A DNA stretch of 64,000 nucleotides from Kineococcus gynurae. Lineage in GTDB: Bacteria; Actinomycetota; Actinomycetes; Actinomycetales; Kineococcaceae. How positions within the stretch are numbered: the first letter of the stretch is position 1; every line of letters begins with the position of its first letter. The DNA lies in assembly GCF_050871315.1 (NCBI RefSeq), contig NZ_JBJLRE010000007.1, one strand, 5' to 3'. Under the pieces are notes generated by a model, which worked only from the letters and a program-made list of their open reading frames with translations, had not been told where the DNA came from and did no database searches. The translations under genes were made by a program, and so were the position numbers. Positions 35,308 to 43,453 of the stretch are shown piece after piece.

Positions 35308-35556
35308 ATGGACGCCAGCATCACCCCCGAACGCACCCTCGCCCGCGTCTGCCACGGCTGCGGGCACACCCTCGCCGCGCACCTGCACTACCGCGCCCAG
35401 CGGGACTGCGCCGCGACCCTCCTCACCGGCGGGTACTGCTCGTGCCCGGAGTTCCGGGCCCCTCGCCCGGTCCGCACCGCGGCGGGCCGGGTCCGCGCCG
35501 CGTTCCGGGCCCGGGTGCACCGCTTCGTCGTGCAGATGTCGGGAGGACCGGCATGA
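35308..35556 (+). CDS. small Cys-rich protein, putative zinc-binding
   Basis: An 82-residue basic protein. CHGCGHTLAAHLHY, then a lone Cys and CSCPEF give four to five Cys plus His in the first 50 residues, a likely zinc site; the C-terminal third is Arg-rich and may bind nucleic acid. Unknown function. Its stop overlaps the next ATG by 4 bp. Confidence 0.65.
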   Translation: MDASITPERTLARVCHGCGHTLAAHLHYRAQRDCAATLLTGGYCSCPEFRAPRPVRTAAGRVRAAFRARVHRFVVQMSGGPA

Positions 35557-35816
35557 ACCGGCCCCTCGGCGCTCGCGACAAGCACCTCGAGCGGCGCGCG
35601 AACCTCGGGCTGTCGTTCGCCGCCCCCGAACCGGATTGCCGCTGCCTGGAGCGGGCGGTGCGCGCCGAGCTTGGCCAGCGCGAGGTCATCTGCCTTGCGC
35701 ACGCCACCGACGAGGAGCTCGACGCCTACCGCCGGCAGCGGGCGAGCAAGGTCCTCGTGGCCCTCGGCCTGGCCGTGGCCGCGGCGTTCCTGGCCTGGAT
35801 CGGGAGCACCTGGTGA
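35553..35816 (+). CDS. small membrane-tail-anchored protein
   Basis: An 87-residue protein: about 65 hydrophilic residues with the pair CRC, then one C-terminal membrane helix (VLVALGLAVAAAFLAWIG). The topology is tail-anchored, with the bulk in the cytoplasm. Both ends overlap neighbours by 4 bp. No family recognised. Confidence 0.65.
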   Translation: MNRPLGARDKHLERRANLGLSFAAPEPDCRCLERAVRAELGQREVICLAHATDEELDAYRRQRASKVLVALGLAVAAAFLAWIGSTW

Positions 35817-36025
35817 CGGAGGAGACGTCCGGCCAGGACGATGCCGGCCATGAGGTTCCGTTCGTCGCGATCGGAGCCGGCGAGCGCGCCCCGTGGGCCG
35901 ACCTGGACCTGAACTGCCCCAGGTGCGGGGAAGGACCGCTGCCCCTGCACGACTCCAAGAACGGGCTGCTCTCGTTCATCTACCACTGCGGCCAGTCCTG
36001 GGCGCGAGGGGACATCCGGTGGTGA
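35813..36025 (+). CDS. small zinc-ribbon-like protein
   Basis: A 70-residue acidic protein with CPRCGEG and a single later Cys (YHCGQSW), suggesting a partial zinc ribbon. GTG start overlaps the previous stop; its stop overlaps the rusA-like start. Function unknown. Confidence 0.65.
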   Translation: MTEETSGQDDAGHEVPFVAIGAGERAPWADLDLNCPRCGEGPLPLHDSKNGLLSFIYHCGQSWARGDIRW

Positions 36026-36801
36026 GCCCGTCCCCGCCGCCGCCCGCACCGCCGACCGCAGGCCAGACGCAGGTCCCCCTCTGGTCACGGGCCACCGGGA
36101 CCTCGGTCCGCGACACCGATCCCGACGTCGAGCTGTGCATCCGGGTGGCCGGGCGCCCGGCCCCGCAGGGGTCGAAGAACCCCCTGCCGAACGGGCGGAT
36201 GAAGGAATCCTCGGCGTGGCTGCGGCCCTGGCGTGACGCCGTGGGGTGGGCCGCCTGGGAACGGCTGCGCGAGCTCGGGCACACCCCGGCCACCTGGGTC
36301 CCGCTGACCGGGGCGCTGGTGCTCGAGGCGACGTTCAGCCTGCAGCGCCCCGCCCGCCCGAAGGCCGCCCGTCCCATCGTCCCCCCGGACCTGTCCAAGC
36401 TGCTGCGCGCCACCGAGGACGCCCTCACCGACGCCCGGGTGTGGAAGGACGACGCGCTCGTCGTCACCGCCATCGTCCACAAGGCCTACGCCTGCGAGGG
36501 CCGCTCCCCGGTCATCGCCGACACCCTCGACCTGCCCGGCGCCGTCATCCGCATCCGCCGCGTCGACCGCCAGGCCCTCCTGCCCCCGACGCCGGCGCAA
36601 CTCCCGGGCCCGGGAGCCGGTCAACGCCCGGGCGAGGCGCTCCCAAACCACGCCCGGGCGGGTCATGCCCCCACGAGAGAGGGACCACGCATGACCGGCG
36701 CACCCTCGCACGCCCCTCCGACACGACCCGCGCCCCAGCCCGGGGCGCAGCCCCAGCACCAGCAGCTCGACCCGCTCGACCGCACGACAGCCCGCTCCTG
36801 A
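36022..36801 (+). CDS. rusA: RusA-like Holliday junction resolvase
   Basis: A 259-residue protein with a central RusA domain. Signatures are VAGRPAPQGSKNP near residues 42-54 and PPDLSKLLRATEDALTDARVWKDDALVV at about 120-147, with the acidic residues that bind metal. RusA dimers cut Holliday junctions during phage replication. Pro-rich extensions flank the domain on both sides; the last ~60 residues are Pro/Gln/His-rich and probably disordered. An in-frame ATG at 36691 inside the tail has no support as a separate gene. Confidence 0.88.
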   Translation: MSPSPPPPAPPTAGQTQVPLWSRATGTSVRDTDPDVELCIRVAGRPAPQGSKNPLPNGRMKESSAWLRPWRDAVGWAAWERLRELGHTPATWVPLTGALVLEATFSLQRPARPKAARPIVPPDLSKLLRATEDALTDARVWKDDALVVTAIVHKAYACEGRSPVIADTLDLPGAVIRIRRVDRQALLPPTPAQLPGPGAGQRPGEALPNHARAGHAPTREGPRMTGAPSHAPPTRPAPQPGAQPQHQQLDPLDRTTARS

Positions 36802-36869
36802 TCCACCCAGCTGCCCGTGCCCGCCACCGCCGGCGGCCGAGCGGCGCTCGCTCCAAGGAGGACCGACCG

Positions 36870-38321
36870 ATGGCTCGCGACTTCGCGACGATCCGGCTCG
36901 ACCTGTGGGCCGAGGACACGTTCCTGGCCCTGTCCGTCCCCGCCCAGTGGCTCTACCTCCGCCTCCTGGCCCACCCCTCGACGTCGTTCTGCGGGGTCGC
37001 CGACTTCCGGCCCCGCCGCCTGGCCGTGTCCTCGGAGACGGCGAGCGCAGACGCCGTCACCGCGGCCGCCCACGAGCTCGTCGAAGCCGGCTGGGCGGCC
37101 CTCGACGAGGACACCGAGGAGATCCTGCTGCGCCGCTTCCTGCGCGACGACGGGGTCCTGACCAACCCGAACCTGTCCGTGGCGGCCGGGAAGGACTTCT
37201 TCGACATCGCCTCCCGCTGGCTGCGCGGCATCGTCGTCCACGACCTGCGCAACCTGCACGCCGCCCGCCCCCACCTCGCCGGGTGGGCCCGCCTGCAGGA
37301 CGTCCTGCGCCGTGACGGCATCAACCCCGACACCGGCCACAGCACCGGTCCCGACACCGCCCTCGACAGCCCCCGCCCTGGCCCCGACTCGACGGCGCTC
37401 GCGGACGACGCGAACCCCTCCGGAAGCCCCTCCGGAGGGGGCTCGCGAAGGCCCTCCGGAAGGGGCTCCGCAAGGGGGTCGACCAGCCCTTCGGGGAGCC
37501 CCTCGGTAAGGGGGTCCGGAAGGGGCTCGGTCAGCCCCTTCACCACGGTCTCCACGACCCCCTCCGGAAGGGCCTCCGGGACCCCCTCGGCAAGCCCCTC
37601 GGCAAACCCCTCCCGAACAACAGGCACCCTGCAACAGGCACCTGGCACCCCTCATCAGCACCCCGCCTCGACTTCGTCTGCGGCGGTCGCGGGCGCGGGC
37701 GAGCGCCCGGACGCGGGTGGGCGGGCGGGCACGCGCGAGGCCCCCGACCTCGACGCGGGTCCCGGACCGGACGCGGGGCAGGCTCCCGGCGCGGGCCCCG
37801 ACCCCGAGGAGCGCGGGGACTCCCGGCACCCGACCGACCCAGCCGACCTGGTCGACCCGGCCGATCTCGGGGACCTGGGCGAGCTCGTCGACGAGCTCGT
37901 CGCGTCCCTGGCCGGCGCGGGCCTCACCGCCCGCTGGGACCGCCTCGACCCCGCCCAGCTGCGCGAGGTCGCCGACCTCGCCGACCACCACGGCGTCCAG
38001 GCCCTCACCGACGCCGCGGTCTCCGCCCACCGGCCCAGCTCCCCCGCCGGGTTCGCCCAGGCCTGGCTCGGCATCTGGCGGAGACTCACCACCCCCACCA
38101 CCACCCCCAGGGCCCAGACCACGACCAGCCCCGACGGCGGCCCGCACGCCTCACCCACCGTGCCCGCCTCACCGGCCTGTCCCGAGCACTCCGACCAGCC
38201 CGCCGGACGCTGCCTGCGCTGTGCCCACGAGCACGTCCCCGCACCCACCTCGCTGCGAGAACTCCGCGACCAGCAACGCGCCACCCAGCGCGCCGACCAG
38301 CTCGCCCGGACCGCGTCGTGA
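36870..38321 (+). CDS. phage replication protein with low-complexity centre
   Basis: A 483-residue protein with AAGGAGG 7 bases before ATG 36870. Residues 1-125 look like a winged-helix replication/primosome start domain (VPAQWLYLRLLAHPSTSFCGVADFRPRRLA...AAHELVEAGWA). About 180-260 is a Ser/Gly/Pro/Arg stretch encoded by a repeat cluster. The C-terminal part (about 340-420) is a helical domain (ELVASLAGAGLTARWDRLDPAQLREVADLADHHG), and the end has a Cys pair (CPEHSDQPAGRCLRC). Position after rusA and the layout with internal repeats resemble lambda O-type initiators. Family placement is moderate. Confidence 0.72.
   Translation: MARDFATIRLDLWAEDTFLALSVPAQWLYLRLLAHPSTSFCGVADFRPRRLAVSSETASADAVTAAAHELVEAGWAALDEDTEEILLRRFLRDDGVLTNPNLSVAAGKDFFDIASRWLRGIVVHDLRNLHAARPHLAGWARLQDVLRRDGINPDTGHSTGPDTALDSPRPGPDSTALADDANPSGSPSGGGSRRPSGRGSARGSTSPSGSPSVRGSGRGSVSPFTTVSTTPSGRASGTPSASPSANPSRTTGTLQQAPGTPHQHPASTSSAAVAGAGERPDAGGRAGTREAPDLDAGPGPDAGQAPGAGPDPEERGDSRHPTDPADLVDPADLGDLGELVDELVASLAGAGLTARWDRLDPAQLREVADLADHHGVQALTDAAVSAHRPSSPAGFAQAWLGIWRRLTTPTTTPRAQTTTSPDGGPHASPTVPASPACPEHSDQPAGRCLRCAHEHVPAPTSLRELRDQQRATQRADQLARTAS
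37415..37612. repeat. TCCGGAAGGGG/CCCCT repeat cluster, possible origin
   Basis: About 200 bp of direct and inverted repeats around TCCGGAAGGGGCTC (e.g. 37455-37468, 37515-37528) and GCCCCTC/GGGGTC half-sites. Copies face both ways, so many hairpins can form. It lies in the middle of the replication gene, where lambda-type phages keep their origin iterons. Confidence 0.6.
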
Positions 38322-38656
38322 ACCACAACCCCCGCAACCCCGAACACACCCCGGGCCCCGACCACGTCCGCGCCGCCCTCGCCCTGCGCCGACGCACCCC
38401 ACCCACCACCCGCCCCGCCCCAGCGGACGCCCGGACCGGGAGCGGACCCGCGCCCGCACCCACCCCCGAGGGCCACGACCAACGCCACGGCGCTCGCGGC
38501 CCGCTCACCGCCCGCCAGCTCGCCATCCGCGACCGGCCCTGCCCGCACTGCCACGCCGCCCGAGGCGACCCCTGCACAGCCCTCGGCTCCGGCCTCCCGC
38601 TCCCCGACGTCCACCCCTCCCGCCTCGCCGCAGACGACCCCGGCCGGCACCCCTGA
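38318..38656 (+). CDS. phage zinc-finger-domain protein
   Basis: A 112-residue protein. The first 65 residues are Pro/Arg-rich; the end has CPHCHAARGDPCTALGSG..LPDVHPSR, a pattern common in actinobacteriophage and Streptomyces proteins with a small Cys/His zinc finger. GTG start overlaps the previous stop by 4 bp. Probably binds nucleic acid or protein; not proven. About 115 bp follow without a gene. Confidence 0.65.
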   Translation: MNHNPRNPEHTPGPDHVRAALALRRRTPPTTRPAPADARTGSGPAPAPTPEGHDQRHGARGPLTARQLAIRDRPCPHCHAARGDPCTALGSGLPLPDVHPSRLAADDPGRHP

Positions 38657-38773
38657 ACGCTGCCCCCGGCCTGTAGACCCCGCCAACCCCCCTGGCGGTG
38701 CGATCGATGGCCGGGGGCAGCCCCCAGCACCCGCGACGCCCACCACCCCATGACCAGCCCGAGAGGAGGACCG

Positions 38774-38941
38774 GTGCCCCAGCCCGACACCACCGAACTC
38801 ACCCACTGCCCCGGCCAGCTCCCGCTACCCCTGCCGGACGACCTCGACGTCCTCGATGACGTCTGCGGGTGCAGCTCCGACGAGCACGACGACGCCCGGC
38901 CCGTCGAGGACGTCCCCGTCAGCCCCCGGTGGCAGATGTGA
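38774..38941 (+). CDS. small acidic hypothetical protein
   Basis: A 55-residue acidic protein. GTG 38774 is preferred because AGGAGGA stands 4 bases before it; ATG 38750 is in frame but lies upstream of that site. It holds CGCSSDEHDD. No family known. Its stop overlaps the next GTG. Confidence 0.6.
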   Translation: MPQPDTTELTHCPGQLPLPLPDDLDVLDDVCGCSSDEHDDARPVEDVPVSPRWQM

Positions 38942-39213
38942 GCACGCTGCAGGTCTGCTGGCCGGTCATCGACGAGGCCCTGCTGACCGACCCGACCGCC
39001 CTCTGCGACGAGGCCCGCGCCGACCTTCCCGCGGTCGCCGCCCGGCACCACGCCGTCCTCGACCCTGGCGCCCGGCCGCGGGTCCGGCTCGTCCCCGCCG
39101 ACCAGGCGCCCGTCGACCTGGGCGCGGCGTGGGTCGTCGTCGCCGAGGTCCCCGCCCGCGACGACCGCACCCCCGTCGTCGTCGAGTTCCCGAGCTGGCG
39201 GGCGGCGTCATGA
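38938..39213 (+). CDS. hypothetical phage protein
   Basis: A 91-residue soluble acidic protein (STLQVCWPVIDEALL...), no motif recognised. It is coupled to both neighbours by 4-bp overlaps. Confidence 0.65.
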   Translation: MSTLQVCWPVIDEALLTDPTALCDEARADLPAVAARHHAVLDPGARPRVRLVPADQAPVDLGAAWVVVAEVPARDDRTPVVVEFPSWRAAS

Positions 39214-39584
39214 CCGAGACCCCGATCCAGCTCTGGCACTACTGCTGTGATCACTCCGCTCGCGGCATCCGAGCGACCAGGATCGTCCGCCCCATCTGGC
39301 AGCCGCTGCTGCACCTCGAGCTGTCCTGGTGGACCGACCTGACACCGCCGGATCGCCTCGGGCTGGGTCTCACCTCGCAGATCCTCAGCTGCGACCGCAT
39401 CGCCCACCGCTTCCACCCGACCACGGCATCGCGGGGTCTCGTCGAGCCCTGGTTGACCTGGCTGCAACGACAACCCGCCACCCTGCGACAACTCGGCCGC
39501 GAGTTGCACCTTCCCGGAACCCTCCCGCGGCATTGGCACGTCGCTGAGCGACCTGTGCACGTCCAGGCAGGGACCACCTCATGA
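39210..39584 (+). CDS. hypothetical phage protein, His/Trp-rich
   Basis: A 124-residue protein with several His and Trp (LWHYCCDHSARGIRATRIVRP, LELSWWTDL). The start with H-x-C-C-x-H and the RGI-R segment resembles the beginning of small ADP-ribosyl-transfer-like or KilA/tRNA 2'-phosphotransferase-type proteins, but the match is too short to call. Overlaps both neighbours by 4 bp. Confidence 0.6.
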   Translation: MTETPIQLWHYCCDHSARGIRATRIVRPIWQPLLHLELSWWTDLTPPDRLGLGLTSQILSCDRIAHRFHPTTASRGLVEPWLTWLQRQPATLRQLGRELHLPGTLPRHWHVAERPVHVQAGTTS

Positions 39585-39886
39585 GCCTGCACCAGAACGC
39601 GCACAGCTCCTGGGTCGCCCGCGACGTCCGCCGCCGGCTCCTCGCCCGACAGACGTCCGTCGCCCGCCTCGACCAGGCCATGGCCGACCGGGGCTGGCCC
39701 GGCGCTGACCCCGTCAACCCCGTCGGCGCCCTCCACGGCCTGCTCCTCGGCCGCCGCGACCTCATCGAGCGCGAGCACACCGCCCTCGCCGTCGCCCTTC
39801 AGCTCCCCAGCGACTTCTACGACCGACGCGAGACCCCACGTCTGTGGACCCTCTGGGCCCGCCTGACCCGACGGAGAACCTCATGA
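39581..39886 (+). CDS. small HTH-like phage protein
   Basis: A 101-residue basic protein. The spacing of RRRLLARQTSVARLDQAMADRGW and LLLGRRDLIEREHTALAVALQLPSDFY resembles an XRE-type helix-turn-helix, so a DNA-binding regulator is possible. Overlaps neighbours by 4 bp. Weak assignment. Confidence 0.6.
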   Translation: MSLHQNAHSSWVARDVRRRLLARQTSVARLDQAMADRGWPGADPVNPVGALHGLLLGRRDLIEREHTALAVALQLPSDFYDRRETPRLWTLWARLTRRRTS

Positions 39887-40131
39887 GACTGAACATCGAC
39901 TGGCAGTGGCCCACCGGGTCCCTCGTCGAGCTGGACCGCAGCGACCTGCAGGCCATGCAGGCCGCGGGCATCGACGTCAACGACCTCGACGCCGTCGGGA
40001 ACCACGTCCAGGCGCAACTCAAGGACCCCGAGCACCGGAAACTCTGGCTCCGCCGCATCGAGGACGACTGGACCGACCGCTCGGAAGGCGACTTCGACGT
40101 CATCAACATCGCCGTCGAGGACAGCCGGTGA
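39883..40131 (+). CDS. small acidic hypothetical protein
   Basis: An 82-residue acidic protein (MRLNIDWQWPTGSLVELD), soluble, no known motif. The ATG overlaps the previous stop, and the stop overlaps the next GTG. Confidence 0.65.
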   Translation: MRLNIDWQWPTGSLVELDRSDLQAMQAAGIDVNDLDAVGNHVQAQLKDPEHRKLWLRRIEDDWTDRSEGDFDVINIAVEDSR

Positions 40132-40379
40132 GCGCCGCCGAGGAGCGCGCAGCCCTACTGCGCATCGCCGAAACCGAGGCCAACGACGTGGCCGCCGGCG
40201 CGGCCTGCCTCATCGGCCACGGGCAACTCCGTGACCCCGGCAACCCCGCCGGGTGGCTGTGCGGGTGCCAGGTCGTCCCCCGCCCCGGGGAGATGCACGC
40301 CCGGCACCAGGCCACCGAAATCCTCGCCCTCCTCGACCGGCGCAGGGGCGCACGACGGGCGGCGGGCCCCAATGCGTGA
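40128..40379 (+). CDS. small hypothetical protein
   Basis: An 83-residue protein with CLIGHG..LCGC in the middle and a helical, Arg-rich end. It may bind a metal through three Cys and nearby His. Its 3' end overlaps the next gene by 8 bp. Confidence 0.62.
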   Translation: MSAAEERAALLRIAETEANDVAAGAACLIGHGQLRDPGNPAGWLCGCQVVPRPGEMHARHQATEILALLDRRRGARRAAGPNA

Positions 40380-41121
40380 CGACTCCTCTGCAGCCCGGGC
40401 CGGGAAACTCCGTGCGGCGCTCGCCGACATCGAGACGCTGCACGACGCCACGTACGAGCCGCCCGTCGACCCCGCCCGTGCGCACCGGCCACCAGCGTCC
40501 CGACCCCCGGTACCGGTAGGGCCTCTGTCGGCCCGCCAGCACGCCGGCCGCCGCCTCGCCGAGATGGTCTGCCTCGTCTGCGAGCGCCGGGACATCACGA
40601 CCCGGTCCTCGCTCGACGACGGGGCCCCGCGCCTGGCCCGGTGGGTGTCGCAACACGCCGACTGGATCTGCGAGCAGCCCGACCTGGACTGGCGCGTCGA
40701 GGACCTCGAGCTCATCGCCACCGACGTCCGCCGCGCCGCCGAACCCGCGGGCATCCGCCGGGCGAAGGTCGGGCCGTGCCCGCACTGCGCCGGCACCCTC
40801 ATCGCGTGGATCGACGACCAACGCGCCCTACCCGGCCGGATCGCCTGCGACGGCGCCGGTCACACCTGGGAGCGGGAGCAGTGGCCCCTTCTCGGCCGGA
40901 TCATCGACCCCACCCCCGACTACCTCACCGCCCACGAGCTCGCCGCGTGGTTGACGCGGCGCCACGGGCTGGGCCGCACCATCACCGTCGAGCGGGTCCG
41001 GCAGTGGGTTGCTCGCGGTCACCTCGACCGCATCGACGACGACGAGCTCGGCCGGCCGCGCTACGACAAGCACGAGGCCGCCCGGTTCTGGCAGGACTGG
41101 CGGGTCCAACACGTCAGCTAA
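40372..41121 (+). CDS. phage zinc-ribbon plus HTH protein
   Basis: A 249-residue protein. An N-terminal helical part with CLVC is followed by a zinc-ribbon-like CPHCAGTL...IACDGAGHTWE near residues 138-170, and a C-terminal HTH (YLTAHELAAWLTRRHGLGRTITVERVRQWVARGHLDR) typical of MerR/HTH_17 folds. It probably binds DNA; role in phage gene control is inferred. It ends the GC-rich early block; the low-GC cargo gene follows after 62 bp. Confidence 0.75.
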   Translation: MRDDSSAARAGKLRAALADIETLHDATYEPPVDPARAHRPPASRPPVPVGPLSARQHAGRRLAEMVCLVCERRDITTRSSLDDGAPRLARWVSQHADWICEQPDLDWRVEDLELIATDVRRAAEPAGIRRAKVGPCPHCAGTLIAWIDDQRALPGRIACDGAGHTWEREQWPLLGRIIDPTPDYLTAHELAAWLTRRHGLGRTITVERVRQWVARGHLDRIDDDELGRPRYDKHEAARFWQDWRVQHVS

Positions 41122-41183
41122 GCGCCCGGGCTGCGAATGACCGACTTCGCTTGAACGAACGTGAGCTATGCGAAACTGTTTGC

Positions 41184-42062
41184 ATGGTGAAGCCGGTGAA
41201 GCAGCATGTTCTATCAAGAACCCTACTAGGTCGGTGGTTCTGGAAAGACCAGATGATCGTCTGTGCAAATTTGTCCTCCGGTAAGACCGCTCACTTCAAG
41301 GGCTCGAAGGCATTCGGCTGGGAGGCGAATTTCATCGAGCACGATCCCGAGGCCGCCGAAGAGTTATGGAAAACAGTTGAGAACCGAATGCCGGATGCAT
41401 TTAAATCGCTAGATCAATGTGACGAACCTATCCCAGCAGAAGAAGCCGACCTGATCCGCGATTGCATGGCTTTGCACTGGGCGCGCTCGCGAGCCATGCG
41501 CACGGCCATGCAGAGGGTCGAGACCCGTTTTATGAACCAGGCCGTGGAGGAGATCAAGGATTCCATGAAACAACTCTTCCCAAGTGGCACGTGCTCTGAC
41601 GAGGCTTTAGGGCTGCTTGAGAGGATCGTTCAGGAGGGGCCGGACGAACTGCGAGACGGCCGCCACTTCTCGAGTCGCGTACCTGAATACTTCGACCTCG
41701 CCAAAGCAATATTTCGACACTCCTCTCTCCATATCTTTGACGCCCCCGCGGGCTGGGAGTTTGCATTGGGGGACGCGCCGGTGCTTACCACATCCGAATA
41801 CATTGACGGAGGTCTCGGCCCCCACCAAGGGGTGGCTCTCGGGGATGCAGAACTCATATTGATGCCGTTTGGGCCGAAGGTGGCAGTGGCATTGGCTGCG
41901 AGCCCTCCAGCTCGCAGTGTTGCCACGGTGGAGCAGGTGCGCTGCATAAATGCTTGGCAGGTTCGTGCCGCCGAGAAAGAAGTCTTCTACCGCAAGAACT
42001 GGCCTGCCGTAATGACCGTTCGACGCTTAATCGAGGCTCGAACCGAGCGGGATGGGTGCTGA
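41184..42062 (+). CDS. DUF4238-like cargo protein, low GC
   Basis: A 292-residue protein in DNA of clearly lower GC (32 of 60 bases at 41341-41400) than all neighbours, with TTA, ATA and CTA codons that are nearly absent elsewhere here. The start VKPVKQHVLSRTLLGRWF resembles the DUF4238 opening (QHx-x-x-x-L-x-x-F), and later ALGDAPVLTTSEY plus LILMPFGPKVAVALA fit that family's second half. Function of DUF4238 is unknown. Single gene with its own spacing on both sides, so likely a recently gained moron expressed on its own. Defence or lysogenic conversion are possible roles, not shown. Confidence 0.7.
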   Translation: MVKPVKQHVLSRTLLGRWFWKDQMIVCANLSSGKTAHFKGSKAFGWEANFIEHDPEAAEELWKTVENRMPDAFKSLDQCDEPIPAEEADLIRDCMALHWARSRAMRTAMQRVETRFMNQAVEEIKDSMKQLFPSGTCSDEALGLLERIVQEGPDELRDGRHFSSRVPEYFDLAKAIFRHSSLHIFDAPAGWEFALGDAPVLTTSEYIDGGLGPHQGVALGDAELILMPFGPKVAVALAASPPARSVATVEQVRCINAWQVRAAEKEVFYRKNWPAVMTVRRLIEARTERDGC

Positions 42063-42301
42063 ATAGCGGCGACCCGCTGCCAGGACCGGCGACGGAACGA
42101 AAACCCTGGACGGCGCCTCTTCACGCCGCTCGTGCGGCCACGACAAGCTGCCGTGACGAGATCCCCACCGATGGGTTAACGTGACGGTCATCGGGGAGGA
42201 GTGTCTCTCCCGTCGCCCTGCCGATCACCGGGCGCCCGATCCACACCTGCCGACCGGCGCCCTCCCGCGCCCGGGGCAGCCCCACCCGCCTGGAGGGTCC
42301 C

Positions 42302-43453
42302 GTGGCCGCGCCCGTCTTCCGTCCCGTCCGCACCGGCGGGTTCGTCCACCCCGGCATCGTGAACTCCGCCGCCTCGCTAGAGACGATGCAGCTGCGCGCC
42401 GCCGCCGGGGTACCGGCCACCCTCGCCGCGGTGGAGAAGCTCCGCGCCAGCCGCTACGCCCGGCTCTCCTGGTCCGCGCGGCCCGTCGCCTCGGTGGCCT
42501 GCGGGTCCGGCGCGAACGTCGGCTGCGCTGCCGAGACCGACGACGCCCAGGCCGCCTACACCCACGCCCTCCTCTGGACCCTGATTGGCGACCCCCGCCA
42601 TGCGGCGAGGGCCATCGAGATCCTCAACGGCTGGTCGGCCGTGCTCACCGAGCACCGCTTCGACACCCGCCAGCACGAGAACGGCCTCCTGCAGGCCGCG
42701 TGGGGGGCGCAGACCTTCACCAAGGCCGCCGAGCTCATCCGCTACTCCGGCGCCGGGTGGGCCGCCGACGACATCGCCCGGTTCGCGTCCATGCTCCGGA
42801 CCGCGTTCCTGCCCCGGGTCCGCGACGGGTGGAAGGCCGGCGCCTCGAACTGGCAGCTGTCCATGGCCGAGGCCACGATCAACATCGGCGTGTTCCTCGA
42901 CGACCAGGCCGTGTTCGCCGACGGGATCGGCGACTGGCGTGAGCAGACCCGGGCCCATATCGTCTCCGACAGTGACGGTATCCGGCCACTCGTCCCGGCG
43001 AACACCACCGTGACCGAGGCCTACCTGGCGACCTACTGGAAGAACCCGCGCCGATGGGTGCCGGGCCTCTCGCAGGAGACGTGCCGCGACCTCAGCCACG
43101 CCGCGATGTTCTTCGCCGCCGCGCTCGCCGGCGCCGAGACCGCCCGCATCCAGGGCATGGACCTCTTCGACGAGGAGTCCGAGCGGCTGCGGACCGGCAT
43201 GGAGTTCCACGCCCGCACCTTGAACGCCATGGCGCAGGGCCAGACCCCCGCCGACTGGCCCGGGCGGGACGCACCCAAGCTCGGCGGCACCGCCTGGGCG
43301 CTCACCTGGGCCGTCGGCCTGAACCATTACCAGGGCCGCCTCGGCTACCCCATGCCGCACAGCGAGGCCCTGCTCGAGCGCATCCGCCCGACTGGCACCG
43401 GCCTGCACATGAACTGGGAGACCCTGACCCACGGACCGAACCGTCCGGCCTGA
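42302..43453 (+). CDS. alginate-lyase-fold protein in prophage
   Basis: A 383-residue protein with GGAGGG 4 bases before GTG 42302. It follows the alginate lyase (PF05426) alpha/alpha-barrel pattern: HPGIVNSAASLETMQ at 16-30, ILNGWSAVL near 107, SNWQLSMAEATINIGVFLDD at 182-201, and CRDLSHAAMFFAAALAGAE at 261-279, where Asn183 and His266 match conserved positions. No signal peptide, so it would be released by lysis, sit on the virion or act inside. It may be a depolymerase for a uronic-acid capsule or slime. The 240 bp before it hold no gene I can support. Its stop overlaps the HNH start. Confidence 0.72.
   Translation: MAAPVFRPVRTGGFVHPGIVNSAASLETMQLRAAAGVPATLAAVEKLRASRYARLSWSARPVASVACGSGANVGCAAETDDAQAAYTHALLWTLIGDPRHAARAIEILNGWSAVLTEHRFDTRQHENGLLQAAWGAQTFTKAAELIRYSGAGWAADDIARFASMLRTAFLPRVRDGWKAGASNWQLSMAEATINIGVFLDDQAVFADGIGDWREQTRAHIVSDSDGIRPLVPANTTVTEAYLATYWKNPRRWVPGLSQETCRDLSHAAMFFAAALAGAETARIQGMDLFDEESERLRTGMEFHARTLNAMAQGQTPADWPGRDAPKLGGTAWALTWAVGLNHYQGRLGYPMPHSEALLERIRPTGTGLHMNWETLTHGPNRPA

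Noticed and set aside
39210..39584. ADP-ribosyltransferase-like toxin
   Set aside because: Only the first ~25 residues hint at this; no catalytic Glu motif or Rossmann-like pattern can be followed, so it stays hypothetical.
41954..42184. Small plus-strand frame of 76 codons after the DUF4238-like gene
   Set aside because: It begins inside the cargo gene in another frame, has no ribosome site and no domain.
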